64,000 nucleotides of DNA from Oscillospiraceae bacterium. GTDB taxonomy: Bacteria; Bacillota; Clostridia; Oscillospirales; CAG-382. Below, one piece after another: positions 1-9,147 of the stretch. Numbering within the stretch: position 1 is the first letter of the stretch; the number at the start of each line of letters is the position of its first letter. Location of the stretch: positions 62,001 through 126,000 of the forward strand of contig SVTM01000001.1 in assembly GCA_015063785.1 (NCBI GenBank), in the 5' to 3' direction. The notes beneath the pieces are model-generated. The model saw nothing but the letters and a program-made list of their open reading frames with translations. It made no database searches and was not told the DNA's origin. Made by a program: the position numbers and the translations under genes.

Positions 1-1
1 A

Positions 2-733
2 GTAGGTTCTGCTGCACTTCCTGCTGACAGACAGAAGGAAGTGTTCCACAGATACGTTCTTGGCGTATACGACCTTGCAGAGCGTCTGACAAGCACATTC
101 CCAGACATTCTTTTTGAAGGATGTTCGGGAGGCGGCGGAAGATTTGACTGCGGTATGTTCTATTATTTCCCTCAGATCTGGACCAGTGACGACACAGACG
201 CTTTTGAACGTTGCAAGATCCAGTACGGTAGCTCGATCTGCTATCCCACAAGCGTAATGTCTGCCCACGTTTCTGCTTCTCCCAACCATCAGACGGCAAG
301 AAAAATGTCTTTTGAGACCAGAGGAAACGTTGCAACCTCCGGTTCCTTTGGATATGAACTCGATCTCAGTATCATTTCCAATGAAGAAAAAGAAATGGTT
401 AAAGCTCAGGTCGAAAGATACAAGGATCTTTACGACACTATAGTAAACGGAGATAATTACAGACTTATCGATCCTTTCACAAACAGCCGTTGGTGCGCTT
501 GGGAATACGTTTCCGAAGACAAATCAAGAGCTGTTCTTACCTACGTCGTTACAAAGTATAAGATAAAGGGACGCTATCACATCAAACTTGCCGGTCTCGA
601 TCCAAATACTCTTTATAAAGAAAGCGTAACTGGCAGATGCTACTATGGTGACACACTTATGAATGCTGGCATCAACCTCGGCAACGATCTCCATGATGGC
701 GATTCTGCAATTCTTGTTTTTGATAAGGTATAA
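2..733 (+). CDS. Alpha-galactosidase, GH36 family (C-terminal part, cut by window start)
   Basis: The reading frame is open from the first bases of the window, so the gene begins upstream; about 243 C-terminal residues of a protein that is usually about 700 long are visible. GH36 enzymes remove terminal alpha-1,6-galactose from raffinose-type sugars and galactomannans. Family-typical stretches are LFEGCSGGGGRFD, which lines the galactose pocket, and WTSDDTDAFER, which by family knowledge carries the acid/base aspartate. The end (residues from about SRAVLTYVV on) is the usual C-terminal beta-sandwich. The nucleophile motif lies outside the window. No signal or neighbour of this gene can be judged upstream; downstream an unrelated AT-rich gene follows after 39 bases. 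Confident on family; exact substrate unknown. Confidence 0.93.
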   Translation, partial: VGSAALPADRQKEVFHRYVLGVYDLAERLTSTFPDILFEGCSGGGGRFDCGMFYYFPQIWTSDDTDAFERCKIQYGSSICYPTSVMSAHVSASPNHQTARKMSFETRGNVATSGSFGYELDLSIISNEEKEMVKAQVERYKDLYDTIVNGDNYRLIDPFTNSRWCAWEYVSEDKSRAVLTYVVTKYKIKGRYHIKLAGLDPNTLYKESVTGRCYYGDTLMNAGINLGNDLHDGDSAILVFDKV

Positions 734-772
734 TTCTATCAGGAGTTTGACTTTGACGAAAGGAGTCAGAAA

Positions 773-1207
773 ATGAAGGAAAATGGTTTTGTTAAACTTA
801 GAATAACAGGACAAGCTCTGGATTTTGAAAAAATAATTCAAGAGCTATCCCAAAAACCGAGTTTTGCATATCGTAAAGGTGATTGCTACACTCCAAAGTT
901 TGGTGATGAGCAACCAATTATTTACAAAGAAGATTGTTTGATTTTTGAATTAAAAAATCAAGAAGATGAAACGATCGACAGTATGTTGTATAAATTTTTA
1001 ACAGGATTTCTAAAATCAAAAGAATACATAAACGAATTATCACAAATTGCAGATGTTTCTCTATGGGTTTCGGTATATCCTGATAATGAACAAAGTAATA
1101 TTCATTTAGAAAATGAGACATTGAAACTTTTAACGGATATGGGGTTAAATATTGATTTTGACATTATGTTTCTGAAAGATTTTTACGACGGAACTTTTTC
1201 CCAATAA
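773..1207 (+). CDS. DUF4279 domain-containing protein
   Basis: A 144-residue protein starting at an ATG after the ribosome site AAAGGAG. The pattern fits DUF4279: an opening strand (VKLRITGQALDFEKI), a central YRKGD segment, and a closing VSLWVSVYPDNEQ...LTDMGLNIDFDIMFL. Function is not established; from memory, members of this family often sit near polymorphic toxin loci and some are proposed immunity proteins, which is inference here because no toxin gene is visible. No signal peptide or membrane segment, so cytoplasmic. Its codons are clearly more AT-rich than those of the flanking galactosidase and plsY genes, as are those of the next gene, which hints at later acquisition of the pair. 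Confidence 0.75.
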   Translation: MKENGFVKLRITGQALDFEKIIQELSQKPSFAYRKGDCYTPKFGDEQPIIYKEDCLIFELKNQEDETIDSMLYKFLTGFLKSKEYINELSQIADVSLWVSVYPDNEQSNIHLENETLKLLTDMGLNIDFDIMFLKDFYDGTFSQ

Positions 1208-1272
1208 ATTTTATACATAACCTAACATACACTATATGGCTATGTCGAATAATGTTGAAAAGAGGCGATAGT

Positions 1273-1644
1273 GTGAAAAGGCTTTTTAGAAAATTTAGAA
1301 AAGAAAAACGAATAGTTCCCCCAATGCCTGAATGGAATGAGATTGTTGAAATGCTTTATGACAAAAATCTTGATTTTTTAGATTTAACAGTAGAGAAAGT
1401 TATATATTCAAAAGATAAGTCAAAAAGATATGTTGTCTTAAAAAGTGATAAAGGTTTCTTTACCTATCGTCTTGAGAAAATATATCAGCTTGACGAAGAA
1501 GAATGGAGTTATCGAAGTAGTTACGATATGACTACGGCGTTTTGGCAACATGTAGATAATGCAAGCAGATCGATTTTTTCTAATTTAGATGATGCCTTAA
1601 AGGAATTGGAACAAGAAGCAGAGTACAAGGGTTTTAGTTCCTGA
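1273..1644 (+). CDS. Hypothetical cytoplasmic protein, possible orphan immunity-type gene
   Basis: I chose the GTG at 1273 rather than the ATG at 1252 because AGAGGCGA lies just before it at normal spacing; this gives 123 residues. The start is strongly basic (VKRLFRKFRKEKRI), followed by PPMPEWNEIVEMLYDKNLDF and then a small alpha/beta body with VIYSKDKSKRYVVLKSDKGFFTY and an acidic C-terminal helix (LDDALKELEQEAEYKG). No catalytic motif, signal or membrane segment is visible. Similar small proteins occur singly in Bacillota genomes, often beside other immunity-like genes, but I know of no assigned function. It is AT-rich like the DUF4279 gene before it and ends at a strong hairpin shared with plsY. 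Confidence 0.6.
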   Translation: MKRLFRKFRKEKRIVPPMPEWNEIVEMLYDKNLDFLDLTVEKVIYSKDKSKRYVVLKSDKGFFTYRLEKIYQLDEEEWSYRSSYDMTTAFWQHVDNASRSIFSNLDDALKELEQEAEYKGFSS

Positions 1645-1664
1645 CTTAACGCGAACTTGACACC

Positions 1665-1696
1665 AAAAAACGGAAGCATTAAGCTTCCGTTTTTTT
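1665..1696. terminator. Bidirectional rho-independent terminator
   Basis: The arms CGGAAGC and GCTTCCG are flanked by A-runs on the left and T-runs on the right, so the hairpin works in both directions. It serves the hypothetical gene ending at 1644 and the plsY operon; the plsY stop codon lies inside the loop region. Confidence 0.9.
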
Positions 1697-2338
1697 ACTT
1701 TCCATTGATTTTTTACTGAAAAGCGAAAATTTCGATTCTGTTCTTTTTACAAGCCTTTTTATGTTCTCTTTATGGCGCCATATCAACAGTACTGCACATG
1801 CCATCATTACACAAGGCACAGCCTTGTGATCGTATCCGAGAAACAGTACAGAAACAGGGCAGCTGGCCGCCGCAAGCATTGATGAAAGAGACATATATTT
1901 TATAGTAAAAAGGACCAGAAGAAATACAGTAAGGAATATAAGCGCCATACGCAGATCCACAAACCATACCGTGGTTGCAAAGGCCATAAAGGTTTTTCCG
2001 CCTTTGAATTTGTACCAAACAGGATATGCGTGTCCGATCATGCAGAATAACCCTGTGATTGAAGCTCCAAGTGCGTAAGAATAGTTATAATACGCAAACA
2101 GTTTGCTGAAAACAAGCACAGGAACCAGGGTTTTTGCAATATCAATAAGCATTACGCACCAGGTGGAAATTCCGTTGCCAAAAACCCTTTTGTAATTTGT
2201 AAATCCAGGGTTTTTGCTGCCATATTCACGGATATCTTTACCGAAAACAGTCTTTGAAAGAATGATAGCACCGTTTATTCCGCCAAAAAGATAACCTACA
2301 ATAGCAGATATAGATAGAAGAACATAAAAAATTGTCAT
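1679..2338 (-). CDS. plsY: Acyl-phosphate:glycerol-3-phosphate acyltransferase PlsY
   Basis: Membrane enzyme that transfers the acyl group of acyl-phosphate to glycerol-3-phosphate, the first step of phospholipid synthesis. The three conserved PlsY motifs are present: GKDIREYGSKNPGFTN near residues 33-48, GHAYPVWYKFKGGK near 102-115, and WRHKENIKRL near the C-terminus. Several hydrophobic segments fit the polytopic topology. The last roughly 25 residues form a charged tail longer than in many homologues. It is the last gene of a minus-strand operon that also carries fakA and fakB, whose product is acyl-phosphate; this makes the operon chemically coherent. It starts 12 bases after the activase stop. 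Confidence 0.95.
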   Translation of the reverse strand: MTIFYVLLSISAIVGYLFGGINGAIILSKTVFGKDIREYGSKNPGFTNYKRVFGNGISTWCVMLIDIAKTLVPVLVFSKLFAYYNYSYALGASITGLFCMIGHAYPVWYKFKGGKTFMAFATTVWFVDLRMALIFLTVFLLVLFTIKYMSLSSMLAAASCPVSVLFLGYDHKAVPCVMMACAVLLIWRHKENIKRLVKRTESKFSLFSKKSMESKKTEA

Positions 2339-2350
2339 ACCAAAAACCTC

Positions 2351-5275
2351 TTATTTGTTGTCATTCATTACAGCGAACAAACTGCGAAGTCTGATCTTTA
2401 TCGCACCGAGATTTGATATTTCATCGATCTTGATCTGTGTGTAAATTTTTCCTGCGCTCTCAACAATGGCGCGTGTCTCGTCGGTTGTAACAGCATCAAC
2501 TCCACATCCGAAAGATACAAGCTGAACGAGATTCATATTCACTTCTTCGTTGTTGTTGCCGGCAACGTATTTTGCCGCGGCATACAGACGTGAATGGTAG
2601 GTCCATTGATTAAGAACGCTGGTTTTAAATCTCTTTATATTGCTACAGACAGAGTCTTCCGAAACAACAACAGCGCCAAGATCACATATCAGACGAGAAA
2701 TGCCGTGATTTATCTCGGGGTCGATGTGATACGGCCGACCGCAGAGTACGATGACGGGCAAATGGTTTTGCTTGGCATAGTCTATGTATTTTTCCGCCTC
2801 AGATCTTAAAGTCTGCATATGCTTTTCGTACTCAATATACGCCTTTGTCGATGCAGTCTTGACTTTTTTTTGATCTAGTTTTATGCCATAAGTATTCATC
2901 ATTTTAACAAAGTGAGGCGCAAAATCCTTCTTGGAATGAATACCAACAAAACCATCAACAAAAACGGTATTCTGCAGTTCCTTAACGTTTGCTTTGATAA
3001 CTTTGGGATAATATGCAACAACAGGGCAGTTGTAATGGTTGTCGCCGAGATCCTCATCGATGTTATACGTCATGCTGGGATAGAAGATGATGTCTGGTTT
3101 CTTTTCGATCAGAGCCTCTATGTGGCCGTGAATAAGCTTTGCAGGGTAGCAGGCGGTATCTGAGGGAATGGTGTGCTGTCCAAGCCTGTAGAGCTTGTGA
3201 GACGATTGCGGAGATACCAAAACGTTGAATCCAAGCTCATCGAACAAAGTATACCAGAAGGGGAGAAGCTCGTACATATTAAGCCCCATGGGGATCGCAA
3301 CAGTTTGCTTTGCAGGGTCTATTATATTTTTTCTGTATTCGTCAAGCAGCTTCTTTTTGAACTCAAAAAGATCGTAAGCTTGCCTTTCGGTGTTTTTCTT
3401 AACGGGTTTGTCGCATCTGTTTCCTGCAATATAAGAACCACCGTCAGAGAAGGTATTTATCGTTAGTTTACAATGATTGTTGCATCCGTTACATGTGACT
3501 GCTTTTACCGTATGAGTAAAATCCGCTAGCTCTTGTTTTGACAATACTCCCTTAGTGTTACTGCTTGCGTGCGTCATGGCATATAGAGCCGCACCATATG
3601 CGCCCATAAGCCCCGAAACAGAAGGTCGTACAACATTTCGGCCGATATCAAGTTCAAAAGCGCGCAAAACAGCATCATTCAGGAAAGTTCCGCCCTGAAC
3701 TACTATGTTTTTGCCGAGACTGTCGGCATTAGCACATCTAATAACTTTGTACAAAGCATTTTTTACAACGCTTATTGACAGCCCTGCAGAAATATTTTCA
3801 ATACTCGCTCCATCTTTTTGCGCTTGTTTTACAGAACTATTCATAAAAACTGTGCAGCGCGATCCAAGATCGACAGGAGCATCAGCAAAAAGTCCTATCT
3901 TGGCAAATTCTTCGGGCGTATATCCGAGAATAGACGCAAAAGTTTGCAAAAATGATCCGCATCCCGACGAGCATGCTTCGTTAAGAAACAGACTGTCAAT
4001 AGCTCCGGAACGTATTTTGAAACATTTGATATCCTGACCGCCAATGTCAACTATAAAATCTACATCTGGACAAAAACGCGAAGCAGCGGTGTAATGCGCA
4101 ACAGTTTCTACTATTCCATGATTGATATGAAATGCATTTCTTATAATATCCTCGCCATAGCCTGTAACTGCGGACGAAACGATATTTATATCCGGATATT
4201 CTTCGTAGAGCGAAGAAAGATATTCTTTGATAAGAGGCACAGGGTTTCCGCTGTTACTGCGGTACAGTTCCTTGAAAATGTTACCGTCTTCGTCGCAGAG
4301 CAGGGCCTTAACGGTTGTTGAACCTGCATCTATGCCAAGAAACATACGGCTTTTGGGCGTATCAATCTTTTTTATCATAGAAGAATTTGCCTTGTGACGT
4401 TCTATAAATTCTTCGTATTGAGCGCGATCTTTAAAAAGAGGTTTGCAACTGTTATATCCGGTGCTTGATGAATAATTCTTTATTATATCCGAAAGATGAT
4501 CAGGCAAAAACTCACATGCTTCGCTCGAATATGCTGCACCAAGGGCTACGTAAAGAAGCGAGTTGTCAGGGCAGATACCTTTTATATTCAATTGTTCGTC
4601 GAATGCAAGGCGAAGCTGAGAAAAGAATGTGAGGGGACCGCCGAGAAACAAAATGTTTCCTTCGATCTCGCGTCCTTGTGCAAGTCCTGCGACAGTTTGG
4701 TTAACTACAGCGTGAAAAATACTTGCAGCAATATTTTCTTTGCGCGCACCCTGATTGATAAGGGGTTGAACGTCGGATTTTGCAAAAACACCGCAACGAG
4801 ATGCAATGGTGTATATCTTGTCGTGGTCTTTCGCGAGCTCGTCAAGCGCATCAGGTTCGAGTGCGAGAAGGGTTGCCATCTGATCAATAAAAGCACCTGT
4901 TCCGCCTGCGCAACTTCCGTTCATTCGAACCTCAAGGGCACCGTCGAGAAACAGAATTTTTGCATCCTCTCCACCAAGCTCGATAACAACATTTGTTTCG
5001 GGATAATTTTTGAGTACAGCTGTGCGCGTTGCATATACTTCCTGAACAAAAGGCAAACCAAGATCGTTGGCAATCCCCATACCTGCAGAACCCGAAACAG
5101 CAGTGAGCATTTTTTCGTTGCCGAACATTTCGGCAATTTCAGTAAGCAGAGAAGAAGTTACTGCAGTTATACGGGACATATGTCTTTCATATTTTGAAAA
5201 AAGTATTTGCCCGTTTTCGTCAAGCACAACGCACTTGACGGTGGTTGAACCGAGGTCAAGACCTAATCTTTTCAA
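2351..5275 (-). CDS. 2-hydroxyacyl-CoA dehydratase activase-like ATPase (two BcrAD/BadFG domains plus DUF2229)
   Basis: A 974-residue protein of the HgdC-like activase family, whose characterised members use ATP and a [4Fe-4S] cluster to inject an electron into a radical acyl-CoA dehydratase. Two actin-fold repeats are visible: LGLDLGSTTVK at the N-terminus with SCAGGTG and SRCGVF cysteines near residues 122 and 161, and a second from about residue 310 (LGIDAGSTTVK, ACSSGCGSF, SRCTVF). The C-terminal 400 residues fit DUF2229, opening with the cysteine cluster CNGCNNHC. The start is a TTG that overlaps the upstream stop (TTGA) and follows AAAGGAGG at good spacing, so translational coupling is likely. 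In many Clostridia this protein is fused with the next entry into one polypeptide of about 1400 residues; here it is split. The substrate is unknown. Confidence 0.88.
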   Translation of the reverse strand: MKRLGLDLGSTTVKCVVLDENGQILFSKYERHMSRITAVTSSLLTEIAEMFGNEKMLTAVSGSAGMGIANDLGLPFVQEVYATRTAVLKNYPETNVVIELGGEDAKILFLDGALEVRMNGSCAGGTGAFIDQMATLLALEPDALDELAKDHDKIYTIASRCGVFAKSDVQPLINQGARKENIAASIFHAVVNQTVAGLAQGREIEGNILFLGGPLTFFSQLRLAFDEQLNIKGICPDNSLLYVALGAAYSSEACEFLPDHLSDIIKNYSSSTGYNSCKPLFKDRAQYEEFIERHKANSSMIKKIDTPKSRMFLGIDAGSTTVKALLCDEDGNIFKELYRSNSGNPVPLIKEYLSSLYEEYPDINIVSSAVTGYGEDIIRNAFHINHGIVETVAHYTAASRFCPDVDFIVDIGGQDIKCFKIRSGAIDSLFLNEACSSGCGSFLQTFASILGYTPEEFAKIGLFADAPVDLGSRCTVFMNSSVKQAQKDGASIENISAGLSISVVKNALYKVIRCANADSLGKNIVVQGGTFLNDAVLRAFELDIGRNVVRPSVSGLMGAYGAALYAMTHASSNTKGVLSKQELADFTHTVKAVTCNGCNNHCKLTINTFSDGGSYIAGNRCDKPVKKNTERQAYDLFEFKKKLLDEYRKNIIDPAKQTVAIPMGLNMYELLPFWYTLFDELGFNVLVSPQSSHKLYRLGQHTIPSDTACYPAKLIHGHIEALIEKKPDIIFYPSMTYNIDEDLGDNHYNCPVVAYYPKVIKANVKELQNTVFVDGFVGIHSKKDFAPHFVKMMNTYGIKLDQKKVKTASTKAYIEYEKHMQTLRSEAEKYIDYAKQNHLPVIVLCGRPYHIDPEINHGISRLICDLGAVVVSEDSVCSNIKRFKTSVLNQWTYHSRLYAAAKYVAGNNNEEVNMNLVQLVSFGCGVDAVTTDETRAIVESAGKIYTQIKIDEISNLGAIKIRLRSLFAVMNDNK

Positions 5276-6567
5276 TTGTTCTTTTCCTCCTTTGCAACGG
5301 CAAGCATAAGCTTGATACGGTTTTCCTGGTTAACTTTTGAAGCGCCAGCATCGTAATCAACAGGGCAGATATTCGCTTCGGGATACATATCTCTCAAAGT
5401 TCTGATGACACCCTTGCCAACAATATGATTTGGCAGACAACCGAAAGGTTGAGCACATACGACGTTGTTGTAGCCATTTTCGATAAGCTCTGCAATTTCA
5501 GCAGGCAACAGCCAGCCTTCGCCCATTCTCACGCCGCGACCAATAACCGCATCACCCAATTCCTTTATGCGTGAAAAGGGAGCAGGAACGGTAAATTGCG
5601 GAAAATCACGAAGAATGTCATGCATGATAGTTTCTATTTTAGTGGCTGCAGAAAGTCCGAGCTTTGACACATTCTGCTTCATCTTACTGCCGCCATACAG
5701 ATCGTAATCTGTTATGCGATTATCAAACATGAATTGGAAAAATCCCAGTACACCTGGCACCATAAATTCACAATCCTGCGATTCAAGAAAAGCTTCAAGA
5801 CCGTTATTGCCGAACTGTGAGTACTTTACATAGATCTCTCCGACAATACCGACCTTTGTTTTTTTGATATCAAGCCGCTCGATCTTGCTGAAATCTTCTG
5901 CCATATTGCGCAAATTCTTTTTCAAAGATCTGCCGATAAGGCCCTTGTTGTGTTTCAGCTGGTCCACAAGAAAAGAAATCCATTTGTCAACAAGAGCTTG
6001 CGTTTCTCCCTTATTTTTTTCATATGGTTTGATCTGATTTCTCAAAAGCATCAGCATATCGCCGTATACAACCGAAATAAGACCTTTAAAGATAAGCGAA
6101 GGAGATGCCTTAAAACCGCTGTGTTTCTCAATACTGTGAAAGCTTAAGGAAATGACAGGTATATGGCCAAGCCCCATATTGTGCAAAGCTTTTCTTAAAA
6201 GCCAGATATAGTTGGACGCTCGACACCCGCCGCCCGTCTGAAACTGAATGAGAGCAACCTTGTCAAGGTCATAGCCGCCTTCTGTCAAAGCATAAAGCTG
6301 CTGTCCGCTTAAGCAGATGGCGGGATAGCACATATCATTGTGCAGATATTTCAGTCCTGTGTCGATAACCTTTTTTCCCTCGCATCTCAATACTTCGAGC
6401 TTGTACCCATACATAATAAAAATCTGTTTTATAAGCTCCATGTGCAAAGGAAAAATATCCGGGGAAAGAATAGTATGAGTTTTTTTCATTTCCTTTGTAA
6501 ATTCGGGAGTTTTAAAGAGATGCGTGCTTTCGGTAACCTCCTGCTGCACCGCATTGTTTTTTGTCAT
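5272..6567 (-). CDS. 2-hydroxyacyl-CoA dehydratase-like protein (C-terminal half of the large activase family)
   Basis: A 431-residue protein matching the C-terminal portion of the fused activase/dehydratase proteins of Clostridia. Conserved family segments include HNDMCYPAICLSGQ near residues 75-90 and QFQTGGGCRASNY near 110-122, whose cysteines could hold a metal cluster, and a later VGIVGEIYVKYSQFGNN block. It is translated just before the activase and overlaps it by four bases, so the gene order is reversed relative to the domain order of the fused form; that argues against a simple frameshift split. Probable role: electron-transfer or dehydratase-like partner of the activase. Actual reaction is unknown; it is not close enough to classical HgdA/HgdB for me to name a substrate. 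Confidence 0.82.
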   Translation of the reverse strand: MTKNNAVQQEVTESTHLFKTPEFTKEMKKTHTILSPDIFPLHMELIKQIFIMYGYKLEVLRCEGKKVIDTGLKYLHNDMCYPAICLSGQQLYALTEGGYDLDKVALIQFQTGGGCRASNYIWLLRKALHNMGLGHIPVISLSFHSIEKHSGFKASPSLIFKGLISVVYGDMLMLLRNQIKPYEKNKGETQALVDKWISFLVDQLKHNKGLIGRSLKKNLRNMAEDFSKIERLDIKKTKVGIVGEIYVKYSQFGNNGLEAFLESQDCEFMVPGVLGFFQFMFDNRITDYDLYGGSKMKQNVSKLGLSAATKIETIMHDILRDFPQFTVPAPFSRIKELGDAVIGRGVRMGEGWLLPAEIAELIENGYNNVVCAQPFGCLPNHIVGKGVIRTLRDMYPEANICPVDYDAGASKVNQENRIKLMLAVAKEEKNN

Positions 6568-6576
6568 ATATTCTCC

Positions 6577-8226
6577 TTATTCAGCTACGATAATGTAACT
6601 ATAAACATCCTGCCCGCCATCTATGGTGTACACTTCGGCGAAAGGATTACATTTTTTTACGTGTTGTGATATAGCATCTGTTTCAATTGCATCAGAGTCG
6701 ATACCGCGTATAACGATTACGATGTCATGCTCTGAGATTTTTGATCTATCAATCGTGTTGACCACAGCATCAAGTCGACACTTATCCGATGTCAAGATTT
6801 CTTTGCCGACGATACCTATATAGTCACCGCAGGCGACGGGGACGTTCTCTTGCATGATGGAATCGCGGACGCTTTTTGATATTTCTGCAGTCACAACACC
6901 TTCCATGGCAGAAGCAAATTCGCAAAGAATTTCGTTTTCCGATTCAAGGTCGGGATTCATCATCGAAAGAGCAGCATATCCATGTCCGATAGTTTTTGAT
7001 TCAACAACGTAAACTTTGCCGTCTGTAAAAATGTTTGCAGCCTGCTTTGCTGCAAGGATTATATTGCTGTTGTTGGGAAAAACAAAAATAGTATCGGCAT
7101 TAGCCTTTTCAAAAGCTTTTATAAAGTCGTCTGTCGACGGATTCATACTTTGACCGCCGTCAACAACGACGTCTGCGCCAAGCTCATAAAATGTGTTTTT
7201 TATACCATCTCCGGAAGCAACTGCTACAACACCGTATTTTGTACGTTCTTTCTTTTGTTCGTTGTCAGAAAGAATGGGGGAGTCGTTGTTGGAATGTTGC
7301 AGGGTCATGTTCTCAATCTTTACAGTCAAAAATTCACCAAAGCCTCTGCAGTATTCCAAAACTTTTTCGGGTGTCAGGGTGTGTACGTGTATTTTTAGTA
7401 TAGAATCGGTTTTTACACATACAATTGAATCTCCGACGTTTTCAAGAAATCTTGTAACATTTGCTGTATCAAAATTTTCAATATCGGTTTTGCTTGTCTG
7501 AAGTCTGACAAGAAGCTCTGTGCAGTAACCGAAAGACATTTTTGAATTTTCATCAAAAAGCGAAAAATCAAGTGAACGATTATCCTTGCTATAATCAAAC
7601 TTTTCTTCTGCAATGTTTTCGCCTCTAAGTGTGCGAAGCATGCCTTCCATTATGTATATAAGACCAGCTGCACCTGAATCCACAACTCCTGCTTTTTTCA
7701 GAACCTCGAGAAGCTCGGGCGTGCGATCGAGAGAACGTCTTGCTTCGTCAATGAATGCTTCCATAAAGCTTTCAAGATCGTTTGCACCCGAATTGCATGC
7801 AAAATTTGTAGCTTCCTTTGCAACCGTAAGAATAGTACCTTCTGTGGGGCGCAAGACTGAGCTATATGCGTGTTCCACGCCAACAAGGAACGCGGAGCAT
7901 ACGTCATCTGCGCTTGCACTGTTGAGTCCGCAAAAGCCTTGTGCGATGCCATCGAAAAATTGAGATAGTATTACACCCGAGTTTCCTCTTGCACCGAGAA
8001 GCATTCCTTTTGCCACATGCGAGGAAGCGGCGGAAATGCTGTCATCTGTATCGGATATTTCAGCCCCGCCAAGCATTGTGAGAAGCATATTGTCTCCGGT
8101 GTCTCCGTCCGGAATAGGAAATACGTTAAGATCGTTGACAGTTTTGACGTGGTGACGCAGATATGATGCGCCGCCTCGTATAAGATCAATGTATTTTTGT
8201 CCTGTCAAATGAGTAGTTGCGTTCAT
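6577..8226 (-). CDS. fakA: Fatty acid kinase catalytic subunit FakA (DAK2 domain, YloV family)
   Basis: Phosphorylates a fatty acid bound to a FakB protein, giving acyl-phosphate. The N-terminal DAK2 domain has the nucleotide/metal motif NVFPIPDGDTGDNM at about residues 34-47 and GARGNSGVILSQF; VDSGAAGLIYI marks its end. The middle and C-terminal regions (TKYGVVAVASGDGIK..., FVFPNNSNI) match the DUF1949-like and DegV-like C-terminal part of FakA proteins. Length of 549 is normal. The gene follows fakB after only three bases and precedes the dehydratase-like gene by nine, so it is operonic. Cytoplasmic. The known link of FakA product to PlsY is supported by plsY being the last gene in the same transcription unit. 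Confidence 0.93.
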   Translation of the reverse strand: MNATTHLTGQKYIDLIRGGASYLRHHVKTVNDLNVFPIPDGDTGDNMLLTMLGGAEISDTDDSISAASSHVAKGMLLGARGNSGVILSQFFDGIAQGFCGLNSASADDVCSAFLVGVEHAYSSVLRPTEGTILTVAKEATNFACNSGANDLESFMEAFIDEARRSLDRTPELLEVLKKAGVVDSGAAGLIYIMEGMLRTLRGENIAEEKFDYSKDNRSLDFSLFDENSKMSFGYCTELLVRLQTSKTDIENFDTANVTRFLENVGDSIVCVKTDSILKIHVHTLTPEKVLEYCRGFGEFLTVKIENMTLQHSNNDSPILSDNEQKKERTKYGVVAVASGDGIKNTFYELGADVVVDGGQSMNPSTDDFIKAFEKANADTIFVFPNNSNIILAAKQAANIFTDGKVYVVESKTIGHGYAALSMMNPDLESENEILCEFASAMEGVVTAEISKSVRDSIMQENVPVACGDYIGIVGKEILTSDKCRLDAVVNTIDRSKISEHDIVIVIRGIDSDAIETDAISQHVKKCNPFAEVYTIDGGQDVYSYIIVAE

Positions 8227-8229
8227 TTC

Positions 8230-9123
8230 TTATTCTCCGCCTTTATATGTTACCTCTTGCCCAAATGCAAACACTCCGATGGCGTCGGGACCGATTGACG
8301 CGCCGATTATGGGTCCGAGTGTCAGCACACAAGTGTCTTTACAATTGATTTCTGCTTCAACGAGTTTTTTAAACTGTTCAAGTTCTGCTGGATCACAATC
8401 GGAATTTATGATATATACAGTTTGATTTTCGGATTCGGTTATAGTGTCCTTAAGAAGCGAAACGAGCTCTTTCAAAGAAGGACCTCTACCTTTCACTTTC
8501 TTGTATGCAATGTTGTATCCCTCTGCATCGCTAATAAGTATAGGTTTTACGCCGAGAAGATTTCCAAAAAATGCAGCGGAACCGGCAACTCGTCCTGCTC
8601 TTTTAAGAAAATCGAGCGAATGAACAGTGACATACTGTCTGACGTTGTTTCTTACCTTAATGATTTCACGCTCGATTGCATCAGCATCAAGACCTTGTTG
8701 TGCAAGCAATGATGCATGGATAGCAAGCATACCTATGCCAACACTTGCGTTGTATGAATCAATACACACAATCTTGGCACCGGGATTTTCCTCCATCATT
8801 TTTTTAGCAACCAGCGCTCCCGTGTTGACAGAACCCGAAAGCTTGTTGCTGCAACCTATATAAATGATATCGTAGCCTTGCGATATATATTCGCCAAAGA
8901 TGCGCTGAAATTCTTCAACAGGTACCTGTGTTGTCGTAATCCTTTTTCCTTCGCGCATGCTCGTATAAAATTCAGCAGGGGAGTAATATTCCCACGAAAG
9001 GGAAGCCGGGGTAGTCTTCTCTTCATATACCGTATTCATACGCGCGTAATCAATATTATATTTTTCAAGAAGTGTCGGAGAAAGATCCGAGCAAGAGTCT
9101 GTTATAACCTTTATTTTATTCAT
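8230..9123 (-). CDS. fakB: Fatty acid-binding protein FakB (DegV family)
   Basis: DegV-family proteins bind one fatty acid and present it to FakA for phosphorylation. The opening VITDSCSDLSPTLLEKYNI is diagnostic, followed by ITTTQVPVEEF, which in characterised members contacts the carboxylate, and GCSNKLSGSVNTG. The C-terminal lobe (LDFLKRAGRVAGSAAFFGNLLGVKPIL) is also typical. Length 297 is slightly longer than the usual 280. Placed directly ahead of fakA with a three-base gap, so a dedicated FakA partner is likely. Which acyl chain it prefers (saturated or unsaturated) cannot be told from the sequence. Confidence 0.93.
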   Translation of the reverse strand: MNKIKVITDSCSDLSPTLLEKYNIDYARMNTVYEEKTTPASLSWEYYSPAEFYTSMREGKRITTTQVPVEEFQRIFGEYISQGYDIIYIGCSNKLSGSVNTGALVAKKMMEENPGAKIVCIDSYNASVGIGMLAIHASLLAQQGLDADAIEREIIKVRNNVRQYVTVHSLDFLKRAGRVAGSAAFFGNLLGVKPILISDAEGYNIAYKKVKGRGPSLKELVSLLKDTITESENQTVYIINSDCDPAELEQFKKLVEAEINCKDTCVLTLGPIIGASIGPDAIGVFAFGQEVTYKGGE

Positions 9124-9147
9124 GATAAAGTCCTTTCAATCTGTTCA

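Noticed and set aside
4496-5197. 233-codon ORF opposite the activase gene
   Set aside because: Shadow frame; the minus strand encodes conserved activase motifs with iron-sulfur cysteines across this stretch.
2351-6567. Frameshifted pseudogene of the fused activase/dehydratase
   Set aside because: The two genes are in reversed order relative to the fused protein and each has its own start, ribosome site and complete domains.
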